Assembly (NCBI GenBank): GCA_022641835.1
Contig: CP048715.1
Coordinates: forward strand, 3,038,001 to 3,102,000
Source: Petasospora fabianii
Taxonomy: Eukaryota > Ascomycota > Saccharomycetes > Phaffomycetales > Wickerhamomycetaceae
Direction of reading: 5' to 3'
Length of the DNA: 64,000 nt
The position numbers and the translations under genes are program-made. Below, one piece after another: positions 20,061-28,920 of this stretch (position 1 is the first letter of the stretch; every line of letters begins with the position of its first letter). The notes under the pieces are model-generated. The model did not search any database, was not told the origin of the DNA, and saw only the letters and a program-made list of their open reading frames with translations.

Positions 20061-21893
20061 ATGGGAACTGCCACGAAGCCCTTACAGCAGCAGCCCCGCA
20101 AGAAGCGAACGTACACGCATCCTTGCGATGCCTGTGCCTCCCGAAGGGTTCGGTGCGACAGAGAGATGCGACCGGACAAGGTGTGTACTAATTGCATGAT
20201 GCACGGGACCCCGTGCACAAACAACAGAGTCAGGCAGAAGAGTGGGCCTAAGAAGATCCACAAGAAGACCATGCAGCATATCAAGAGCGTTGTCGAGGGG
20301 AAAGCCCCGGCTCAGCCCAGGATTCACTCTAATCTGGCGACGACGACGACCACCACCACCACTACCAGCGGGAACAATAACAGCACGTTACAACAAGATG
20401 AAACGTTCACACCGTTTGGTATCGGAGTTCTGTCCACTTGCGAGAAAAACCCAGTGGCTTTGAGTCAACTGCAGGCGTATCTTGAGGTGTTTCGTATGAG
20501 ATATTATGGTATATGGCCTGTGCTTGACGTTGACAAGCGTCTCCAGATCCTACGCCCAGGTTCAGTAAAGGTGGGGAACACAGAGTTCCTGGTGCTCGAT
20601 CCACAGAACGCATCGAGTTATGCTCTCTGTTGCTCCCTTTGTGCTGCAATTGCAAGACATACGGAGTTTTGGACCGAGGAGGAGTTTGACAGTGTCTCCC
20701 ATCTCGGATTGAGGAAGTGTCCACATCCGCAAAGATACGTTAAGGAAGCTGAGAGAACAATTTATGAATACCAACTTGATGGTACCCCAACAGCAGACCT
20801 TGTACTCACATATTTCTTCCTACACGTCTATTTCTGCTCACAAGTGAACAAGAACCCACAAGAGCTCATTTATTTGCGTCAGGCCATCAGTTGTGCACAG
20901 TTGTTGTGGCATTTTGACCGTGCCAACTTGGACGAGCGTTCTAGAAAAGAAGCACACACCATAAAAAAGATTTACTACCTTCTGCTAATGACCGAGAGAT
21001 ACGTGTCATTTAAAACCAAAATCCCAGTGCTATTGGAACCAACTTTGCCGCTCCCAAATCTCGAGGATGATGATCATCCAGAGGTGCTAAGAGGCTTCAT
21101 CGAACTTGCAGAAGTTTACTCCGCCACGGATTCTCTCTTCTACAATGACCTCTCCATCCGTGGTCGTATGCCTCAGACGGCCCTTTCCATCATGACGTCT
21201 TCATTTGAAGCACTTATCAAGAAAGACCGCATAAGAGATATCCAGGAACGGTTGGGACGTGCCGTGGCTCAAACTGGGAACAGTTCTCAAAAACTCAACA
21301 CTTTACTCTCGCGTACATGGCTTCAATCCATTGCATGGTCACTCTCACACGACCAAAAGCTTCTGACACCAGCATCTCAACACGCTGACTGCTTCGACGT
21401 GAGATACCCAGTGCACATAGCCACTGATTTCCTCATTCAGGCAAGTAGCATCCCCATTGATGCATTTGAGACGAATGGAATTGGTGTCGTTTTGAAACTT
21501 ATCGAACTTACAGATGCACTACATAGCTTCATTCACATTGCTCCAGCGATGAACACAGATACAACATTTGCCTTTGATCAACTCTCTCACCTCCATAACA
21601 TCATCTTGAGACATGGGTGCGATATCGTGCTTCCAAAATCGTTTAGCAGAATAACTGATCTACTTGAAGCACGCAGATTCGGATTCAGGCATCTTGGTGG
21701 GTTAGATGATTATGCATCGAGTAATAGTGGTACAGATGGTGATCGCTTTGAAGAGATTAGGGATGATGATCAACAGGATCATGCCGCGGTGCTACCAGAC
21801 GCATTGAATCCATTTATAATGACACCGGGCGAACACGATCATGAAGGATTGACTCCATTGTTGAAGGAGTTTGAGTTCCCTATTGGAAGTTGA
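20061..21893 (+). CDS. Zn2Cys6 transcription factor, MAL-activator/Suc1 type (first copy)
   Basis: 610 aa. The N-terminal binuclear cluster has Cys22, 25, 32, 42, 45 and 52 (PCDACASRRVRCD, then CTNC), followed at once by NNRVRQKSGPKKIHKKT. That linker is the hallmark of the MAL63/MAL13 and Candida Suc1 activators, which induce maltase and maltose permease when maltose is present. A Thr run of low complexity (about 95-103) separates it from the regulatory region, which keeps the family pattern FRMRYYGIWPVLDV and, later, IKKIYYLLLMTERYVSFK. The C-terminus (about 545-610) is acidic and could activate. Position next to permease and glucosidases supports a MAL role. It is a paralogue of the gene at 28.9-31.1 kb. 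Confidence 0.88.
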   Translation: MGTATKPLQQQPRKKRTYTHPCDACASRRVRCDREMRPDKVCTNCMMHGTPCTNNRVRQKSGPKKIHKKTMQHIKSVVEGKAPAQPRIHSNLATTTTTTTTTSGNNNSTLQQDETFTPFGIGVLSTCEKNPVALSQLQAYLEVFRMRYYGIWPVLDVDKRLQILRPGSVKVGNTEFLVLDPQNASSYALCCSLCAAIARHTEFWTEEEFDSVSHLGLRKCPHPQRYVKEAERTIYEYQLDGTPTADLVLTYFFLHVYFCSQVNKNPQELIYLRQAISCAQLLWHFDRANLDERSRKEAHTIKKIYYLLLMTERYVSFKTKIPVLLEPTLPLPNLEDDDHPEVLRGFIELAEVYSATDSLFYNDLSIRGRMPQTALSIMTSSFEALIKKDRIRDIQERLGRAVAQTGNSSQKLNTLLSRTWLQSIAWSLSHDQKLLTPASQHADCFDVRYPVHIATDFLIQASSIPIDAFETNGIGVVLKLIELTDALHSFIHIAPAMNTDTTFAFDQLSHLHNIILRHGCDIVLPKSFSRITDLLEARRFGFRHLGGLDDYASSNSGTDGDRFEEIRDDDQQDHAAVLPDALNPFIMTPGEHDHEGLTPLLKEFEFPIGS

Positions 21894-22539
21894 TCTTATG
21901 ATTATTACGAATTATGTCAAGTTAAGGATATACCGTAGCTCATTCAGGAATATTGAAGGAGTACCTCCAGTTCATGATAAACACCTCGATCGCTGTTATG
22001 CCACGTAGGTTGATCCAAAGAAGATTGAGCAAGATACAACTTTACTTATCGTCTGTCTCGCTGAAAGGGTCAACTACCATGATTTAGTGAGTGTGAGTGG
22101 TGGGATTTCAGTTGATGGGTCGGATATGAAGAGCCTGAAGCGACTACTTTACTGATGTTTCTGATGCTTATCATGACTACATCTTAACGAAAGATATGCA
22201 CTCAATTGAGCAAAATACACACTCTTTTAGCTAAACATATAAAAATCATGCATAGTAACACCCGTCATATAACACATCACAACGCTTTTGGGTATCCTCA
22301 TCAAATCATTAGATCAAGAACGTTGAAGTAGTTTATCATGAGACTATAAGGCAACCAGTAGATCTGTACTCTTGAGATATCAGAAGATGGAAAAAACAGA
22401 AGACCACGTGAATATTAAAACAGAGAATAAATGAGGCAGAAGGGATATATTGAGAATGTGGAAATAGAGATGAAAGAAAAGAAGATGTAGTGTACATAAA
22501 AAAGGAAGAGGAAGGCCAAACCAAACCAACTACTCAACG
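21894..22539. other. Convergent 3' region between activator and MIG1
   Basis: 646 bases between two facing stop codons; no gene or repeat seen. Confidence 0.45.
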
Positions 22540-23985
22540 TTAAAAAGTCCCCTTAATAGGTCCATCTGGTGATGTCTGCTGTACCTCTGGTTGCTGTTGT
22601 GTCTCTCCTTGCTTTACTGGAAATCCCAAGTTTAAACTTCTCAACGGTGGCAATGGTTCTTCATTAACACCCGTGAGATTAGTCTTTGCCCCAAGTTTTG
22701 GTGATACTGCAGGTGTTTGTAATGGAGTCGCCTCTGGTGTCTTACCCAATAGGTTTGCCTTTGTAGATGCGCTTGTTGATGATGGCAAGGATGTCATTCC
22801 AAGTTGTTGATTAAGTGCCGATTGTAAATTTGTGTATGAGTTTGAATTCGAAGTTGGTAAGGAGAATGAAGAAGCTGAAGATTGTTGATTTACCACTGGA
22901 GAATTAGGGATCGAGGGAGAATTTGGACGAGATTTTTTCATTCGATCATGGTTGTAATAGTAATCATCCTCGAGGTTATCGTTATAAGATGATAGCGATA
23001 CATTGGATTTAGACTTGTTCATTGTTGAAGACCCGGAACGTGAAGATGTTGTTGTTGGAGAGCTCATTCGTAGTGGCGTCATGCGTTGTAATGATGAGAG
23101 GGAGTTTAATGGATGTGGATGTGGTTGATGAACTGTCGAGTTGTGAACGGTTGGTGATGAGTTTGAAGAGGCTGTCTTAAAGATGGCAGGTCTTTGGAAT
23201 CTTGCATTTGGAGAAGTAGCAGCTGAAGAAGAAGTTGTTGAAGCTGTAGTTGTTACTGATGTCTGTGGTGTAGCGGTGTTTGGTCCTGGACCTGTGAAGA
23301 AAGTAGTGAGAGAAGGCAACGATTTTACAGACTGAAGTTTTTGCTCCTTTTCAAGCTCAAGGGCAGCAGCCTTAGCGAGGATATTGATATCAAAGAAGCT
23401 ATTACTTTGTGGATTTTGTCTCAACTGTGGGGCAAACTGCTGTGCCTTTGGAGGAGAGTTTGGCAATGATGCCGAGGCAAGCAGGTCAAGTTTAAGTTGA
23501 GCCTCCTTGTGTGCGGTATCCATTTGAATCGGAAGTCCATTTGAAGAAGTGTTGTTAGAAGTGTTGTTGTTATTCGAAATATTGTTGTTGTTATTAGACT
23601 GAGTAGAAGTCTCTGAAGATTCATGGGAGGCGGAGGAGTCGATGAGCATTTCTCTATCGTTATCACCATCTATGCGTTGTTTGTCAGAACCGGGCCCGTT
23701 ATAAGCTCTTCTCCTTGAGTTCGGGTTTGAATGAATGCGAGAGTGTCTTGTGAGCTCATCGGAACGTGAGAAACGCTTGAAACATCCCGGATAAGAGCAA
23801 GCATGTGGTTTTTCACCCGTATGTGTTCTGATATGTCTCGTCTGATGTTCTAATCTATGGAACGCCTTGTCGCAGATGGGACACTTGTAGGGGCGGGGGA
23901 GTTCCTGCTTGTCATTCTTGCCCTGGATCTGAGGCTTTTTCTTTTCCTCCATCTGCGGAGGCGGTTCGTTAAAAGCTGGAAGCAT
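22540..23985 (-). CDS. MIG1: C2H2 glucose repressor Mig1/CreA type
   Basis: 481 aa. Two C2H2 zinc fingers at residues 33-85: [20 protein letters not shown], then [20 protein letters not shown] and [11 protein letters not shown], practically identical to Saccharomyces Mig1 and Aspergillus CreA, so the DNA site should be the GC box with flanking A/T (SYGGGG). The rest is Ser/Thr/Asn/Gln-rich and disordered with several proline-directed serines. In Saccharomyces Snf1 phosphorylates such serines to drive Mig1 out of the nucleus. The C-terminus ([14 protein letters not shown]) resembles the Leu-Pro-rich repressor motif of Mig1. Mig1 represses MAL, SUC and GAL genes on glucose; here the gene lies within the MAL region. 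Confidence 0.95.
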   Translation of the reverse strand: MLPAFNEPPPQMEEKKKPQIQGKNDKQELPRPYKCPICDKAFHRLEHQTRHIRTHTGEKPHACSYPGCFKRFSRSDELTRHSRIHSNPNSRRRAYNGPGSDKQRIDGDNDREMLIDSSASHESSETSTQSNNNNNISNNNNTSNNTSSNGLPIQMDTAHKEAQLKLDLLASASLPNSPPKAQQFAPQLRQNPQSNSFFDINILAKAAALELEKEQKLQSVKSLPSLTTFFTGPGPNTATPQTSVTTTASTTSSSAATSPNARFQRPAIFKTASSNSSPTVHNSTVHQPHPHPLNSLSSLQRMTPLRMSSPTTTSSRSGSSTMNKSKSNVSLSSYNDNLEDDYYYNHDRMKKSRPNSPSIPNSPVVNQQSSASSFSLPTSNSNSYTNLQSALNQQLGMTSLPSSTSASTKANLLGKTPEATPLQTPAVSPKLGAKTNLTGVNEEPLPPLRSLNLGFPVKQGETQQQPEVQQTSPDGPIKGTF

Positions 23986-25179
23986 GATTAAGTGAAGTAT
24001 AACTTGTGAGAGTTTGAAGTTGGGTAGTTGTGTGTGTGTGTACGTCGATGGTACTGGTTGTGGCTGTTGTGGGCAGAGGGTGTCGGCGGTGCTCAGTTTT
24101 TTTTGACCCCAGGAAAAGTAAAACGGTGGTGGGGAAAAGCGCGGGAGGTTCTTCTCGTCTTGTTATGGTGTGGGCACTAACCTTTGGGAGGCTGGGAGGC
24201 GGACGACTGTGGTGGGTTATGGGTGGCACTTTGATGAGTGGTTACTTTTTTTGATGGGAGCGTAGGGTGCCTGTTTTGATAAATGTATGTAGGTGATTAG
24301 ATGCTCCGATGTCTCTATATATACTGTTTGTAATAACTACAAAATGATTAAAAGTACCCATAAATGTCGCCTTCTTCCTTTCCCCGGCCATCTGTTGATG
24401 CTGGCGCGTCCCCTTTCTTTTTTTTTTTTGCAGCTCCGCGCCGCCCTGTCTCTGGTACTACTTCTCAGGGTAGACTAATTTGGGCTTTGGTTATTTATCT
24501 AGTTAGTCAAATGACTCTTTTCAAGTCTCGGTATCCCAGAATCATATAACGTCTATCATGTGAGCATCTGGAGTTCCTTCCTTGACTGCCCTGGTCAGCC
24601 GTCCCCTGAAGAGCTAAGCTAAAAAGGCCATTCGAAGATGGAACGCGGAGTTGGACTAATGCATGTTGATTGCCTATTTGGGACCTAAATCACATAATTA
24701 GTGCATATAACTTTATATCCCCACAATCCCGCCCAATGCGGAAGCCGCGATCACACTATGATCTTTCCAATGTGCATTATAGATAGATATATGCAATATA
24801 TATGCAATATATATACTGGAGTCCCGCCTTGTCCCGGTTTGAAAGGTGTCACTTGGTTATAATGCACCATAAAACTTAATTTCAACTCTTCTTAATATGC
24901 GCCATTGTCTTAATTTCCATTGTCATTCACGCGGCATCAAAGGCAGAAGTTAGCCTTATCCTAAAGTCATCTCCATTATAATTCACATACAGACAATTGC
25001 ATTATTCTTAATATCATTAACTTCCATTATTTAGAATAATCAGATCTCCTGGCATATGGTCATTATCTATTGATCACGCCTCTGCCCCTTAAACTATATA
25101 AAAGCCCCTGCTCTTGTCAACTCTTGTCTTCCCACCTTCCCCTGACCTCCTCATCTCATCTCATCAATCAACACCGAAG
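23986..25179. promoter_or_regulatory. Divergent promoter of MIG1 and the mucin gene
   Basis: 1.19 kb, no gene. A TATATAAA box at 25095-25102 lies about 80 bases before the mucin ATG. A GT run (24032-24042) is near the MIG1 start. At about 24787-24812 the 11-mer ATGCAATATAT occurs twice in tandem within an AT-rich stretch. Confidence 0.5.
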
Positions 25180-26808
25180 ATGAAGTTCGTCTCCACCATC
25201 ATCATGGCTTGCTCCATGATTATCCTCTCAACTGCACAGACCACCACTCCCATCTTCACCAGAAGGACAAACACGAACTTCCCCTGGGGCAACATCATCA
25301 CTACCCCTTCCTCTCTTGCTGGAACAATCAACACCAACACAGCTATCACTACTACATCCACCTCATCCACTACTCAAATTGCTATTACCACATCCACATC
25401 CACATCCACATCCACTTCAACCTCGACTTCATCAACAATTGTCACCTCTGCCTCCCCGACAACGAATCCAGTAGTCACCTCTACCACTACTGTCAATACT
25501 CTCCCGCCTACCACTAGAACTACTGCTTCTCCAATCACACCAACCACCACTGCTACTCCAATCACTTTGACAACCACAATTTATCAAGTGACAACATCTA
25601 CCTCATTGAGAACAACCACTTCCACTGATGTTGTATCTGGTAAAACTGTCACTTATACCTACACATACTGGACAACTTCAGAATTCCAAACAACCATCTA
25701 CTCTACTGTTCCAACCACCGTCTTCCATACGGTTCCAGTGACCTCTATCTTTACATCCACCACCAAGGAAACAATAATCGCCGATATCACCACCACTTGG
25801 TCTCACTCCACTTCTCATTCCACCACAACTACAACCATTCCTGGATCCCACACAGTCTCCACAGATAAGGTTGTAGAGACTGATTGGATCTCCTCCTATT
25901 CATTGACAACTTTAGTGTTACCACTTCCAGATATTTCGACATCTACCATCACCCATACTTCATTGTCCACGACTTCTTCATACACCCCAATTGAGCTTAC
26001 AACATCTTGGTATGTTCCAAGTGTATACACCACTTTAAACACTACCTCGACAACATATGTTCCAGCATCCTCTGTTGTCACTGAGTTTTCATTAGAAACT
26101 TTAGTTGTTGATGTTACGTCTTTCGAATATATTACATCCACTGGTACGCAATACGCTTCCCTCACCTTTTCAAACAATCTCTGGATTCCACTTGCATCCA
26201 CTTATTTTACCACTCAAACCGTAACGTACTCACCAGTGACTTCAACTTATACCCCAGTTTACGATTTCATCTACGGTATCGCTCACACTGATTACGCAAC
26301 TATTACCTCATACATCCCATCAACTACAGTTTTCTCAACCGTGACATCCACAGTCACATCCTATGTCACGTCTTACATCCAGGATGGCAACAATGTGTAT
26401 CCATACACAACTGTTACCATCACATCTACCACTGCTTCTCCAATTACTCAGGTCTCAACACAGACATACACATCCATTTACACATCCATTGCTACCCCAA
26501 TCATCATTACCACTACCGTATCACCATCCGTAATCACTTCTACTCACTTCTCCACTTCAACCACAACACAGGCTCAAATCTCAACCACCACTATCACTTC
26601 CACTGCAACTCCTGTCACACCTACAGCTACTATCACTTCAACTACTACGGCCTCTCCAATAACAGTCACTTCAACAACATCAATTTTATCCGAGTGTAAG
26701 GTTGAACCCGCCGCTCTTTCTATTGCAGAGAATGGAGCCACTCTATCAAGTGCAAGGGCCAATGTTGCTGCCTTGATTGGATTAATGGTGATAATTGGTG
26801 TTGCTTGA
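25180..26808 (+). CDS. Ser/Thr-rich GPI-type cell-wall mucin
   Basis: 542 aa, start at ATG 25180 (MKFVSTIIMACSMIILSTAQ), which gives a clear signal peptide cleaved near residue 19-22. Almost the whole mature protein is Thr, Ser, Ile, Val, Pro and Tyr, including a (Ser-Thr)n run, repeated TTTATPIT-like units and repeated VTSTY-like units in the second half. The C-terminus is a small-residue stretch (NGATLSSARAN) followed by a hydrophobic tail to the last residue (VAALIGLMVIIGVA), as for GPI attachment. I infer a heavily O-mannosylated wall protein or adhesin. No N-terminal adhesin domain is seen, so a binding function cannot be claimed. Confidence 0.8.
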   Translation: MKFVSTIIMACSMIILSTAQTTTPIFTRRTNTNFPWGNIITTPSSLAGTINTNTAITTTSTSSTTQIAITTSTSTSTSTSTSTSSTIVTSASPTTNPVVTSTTTVNTLPPTTRTTASPITPTTTATPITLTTTIYQVTTSTSLRTTTSTDVVSGKTVTYTYTYWTTSEFQTTIYSTVPTTVFHTVPVTSIFTSTTKETIIADITTTWSHSTSHSTTTTTIPGSHTVSTDKVVETDWISSYSLTTLVLPLPDISTSTITHTSLSTTSSYTPIELTTSWYVPSVYTTLNTTSTTYVPASSVVTEFSLETLVVDVTSFEYITSTGTQYASLTFSNNLWIPLASTYFTTQTVTYSPVTSTYTPVYDFIYGIAHTDYATITSYIPSTTVFSTVTSTVTSYVTSYIQDGNNVYPYTTVTITSTTASPITQVSTQTYTSIYTSIATPIIITTTVSPSVITSTHFSTSTTTQAQISTTTITSTATPVTPTATITSTTTASPITVTSTTSILSECKVEPAALSIAENGATLSSARANVAALIGLMVIIGVA

Positions 26809-27002
26809 TGTAGATCAAAATTCCTTTGCTACGATTGATGAACTTATGAACTTTCAACTTTTGCATTTTGCTATATGACTTCCTGAATTGAACTAGGAAG
26901 GGTTATACACTACGGATTCCATAAACTAGACTGCTTAATTCATTCATTAGCATAAAGAAATAACACATGATTAATCATTAGCAACATGTTCGTCACAATT
27001 TC

Positions 27003-28538
27003 CTAAACCATACGTGTTGGCTGAGGGAATAATATAGCCCTAGAGTAAATAAGTCGGTATTTAACATTACTGTCGTTTTGCTTCTCAATATCGTTTACAA
27101 TAGACTTACCACTCTCTCCACCATCGTCACATTCCAACTCATATATCACTCTCACGCCCTTATCCTGCACGGTCAAATAGAGAACAATTTGTTTAATCCT
27201 TCTCCAATCTTCACCACTCCCAGAGCCTTCAAAGATAGCACATATGTCATCAACAACAAAGGGACACACATGTGTAGTCATTAAAGATCCTTCTTCAGCC
27301 TCGTCTAACACCTTAGCTTCCCAAACGTCCTCATTGAGTAAAGAGGATGAAAGAGGAGTGGGGATAATTTGATTCAAGGAAGGAACTGTAAGGACGAAAT
27401 GATAATGTATGTTATTTGAAAGACGTGAACGCAACTCGTAGCCAATGTTGGTGATTGCAACCGAATGGATCTTGGTGACTAGATGCTGTGATGAGGTTGT
27501 TGTCAGTGGGAGATCTGAATGCAGCGTGTCGGATATAATGGAGAGTACACGGAGTTTTGAGGAAGTGGAGGTTCTCTGTGAGCTATTATCTGCTATATTG
27601 ACAGTATTACTGATGGTTGTAAATGGTGTGGCGGTGAGTGCTGTCCCGTTGCTTAATCTATTGGCAGAGACAGCAACGAGAGCACTCGAGAACACGAAGG
27701 TGGCCACACCTAACCAGGCAACACTTATTGAAACCTTTTTCATTATGCAGTCCTGTGAGAGGCGGACAATGAGCTCCTGCTTTGATGTCACCAAGGACAA
27801 GTTGGCACCGGATAAGGTGATGGTATCATTGAATAAATCGTAAACACTCTGCATGCCATTCAACAAAGAAGTCGTCAAGTTATCAGCATTAGCGATAGAT
27901 GACTCACCATCGTAGCTCAGAAGCTCATTGAATAGGGCTAAGCTAGTATAATCAACGGTGTAACTGCTGTTGTATTGTGAAATCAACTTCCCTGGATCCG
28001 TACAGTCCCAATTACCATACTTGGCCGTTGAATAGATGGCACTCGCACTCCACATTGTTAAAGAGCTGAGCTCTGTACCAGATACACCGCTGGCGTAAAC
28101 ACCTTCTGAGGTTGACAAAGTGGAGAATAAACCATTTAGAGAGGTCAACTCTGTACTGGAAAGCATCGAGTTGGAGACACGAGAGAATGCATAGGGGATA
28201 AGAGAAAAGGACGTGTGGGAAAGAGCGGTAAAGACGCCAGTGGCAGCACCCAATGAGATGGTGGACTTAAGAGAGGAGAGGATGATGGAAGTAGAGTTGA
28301 CACTGGATCCTTCGGCTTTAAACAAAGTCGCAGTGATATTGGATGACCCAAGTAAAGAGTCAATCTCTGAGGCAAAGGAGGGAAGCGAAGAGTTGTTGTT
28401 GCCAATGAGATCACCACTGATTCCAATGAGGACAATGGCTAAAAGTACCTGGAGAGTTCGTGCAAAGCCCGCATAGACCGTTATATCTGTGGATCCGAGA
28501 CCAGTCAAGATGTTGACAATCCAGATAGGGAGTGCCAT
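27003..28538 (-). CDS. Membrane protein with possible MARVEL-like domain
   Basis: 511 aa from the ATG at 28538 (MALPIWIVNILTG); a further ATG 15 codons upstream is less likely. About four hydrophobic segments: FARTLQVLLAIVLIGISGDL (about 24-43), a weaker one at about 90-115, another near 150-175, and VSISVAWLGVATFVFSSALV (about 258-277). The first and last resemble fungal MARVEL proteins (RxLQ at the start of TM1; a Cys then a helix with aromatic W before the C-terminus). The loop between TM3 and TM4 has many Asn-X-Ser/Thr sites. A hydrophilic C-terminal domain of about 230 residues has no family I know. The MARVEL link is tentative. Confidence 0.55.
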   Translation of the reverse strand: MALPIWIVNILTGLGSTDITVYAGFARTLQVLLAIVLIGISGDLIGNNNSSLPSFASEIDSLLGSSNITATLFKAEGSSVNSTSIILSSLKSTISLGAATGVFTALSHTSFSLIPYAFSRVSNSMLSSTELTSLNGLFSTLSTSEGVYASGVSGTELSSLTMWSASAIYSTAKYGNWDCTDPGKLISQYNSSYTVDYTSLALFNELLSYDGESSIANADNLTTSLLNGMQSVYDLFNDTITLSGANLSLVTSKQELIVRLSQDCIMKKVSISVAWLGVATFVFSSALVAVSANRLSNGTALTATPFTTISNTVNIADNSSQRTSTSSKLRVLSIISDTLHSDLPLTTTSSQHLVTKIHSVAITNIGYELRSRLSNNIHYHFVLTVPSLNQIIPTPLSSSLLNEDVWEAKVLDEAEEGSLMTTHVCPFVVDDICAIFEGSGSGEDWRRIKQIVLYLTVQDKGVRVIYELECDDGGESGKSIVNDIEKQNDSNVKYRLIYSRAILFPQPTRMV

Positions 28539-28920
28539 TGTTGGTGATGTTGATGATCTGTAATCCGGGGAAAGGCCAAACAAAGGGGATGGCGCGTCGT
28601 ATGTGTGTTATATACAATTGACAAGGCAGGTTGATCTAAATGCTAACTTCTCGGAAGCGACTTTATTATGGAAGTTGAGTATAATGCTTATGATATCCTC
28701 GATGCTGTAGAAGGGAGAAGTTCATAACAGAGCCATCTGCGAGTTTCTGCATTCCGAAAGTTTAGATTCGCCACTCCACAGGTTAAACGCACATCATCCC
28801 CTGAACTCTCCAATTTTATATGTTTAAGTAGAACATACAAGGACACCTCCAGTATCAGGATAGCTAGTATATCTACAATATAAACTTACACCAAATCGTA
28901 TCGTGTAATTAGATGGGGCC
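28539..28920. other. Intergenic region between membrane-protein gene and second activator
   Basis: 382 bases containing the membrane-protein promoter and the terminator of the downstream minus-strand activator. Nothing distinctive seen. Confidence 0.4.
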
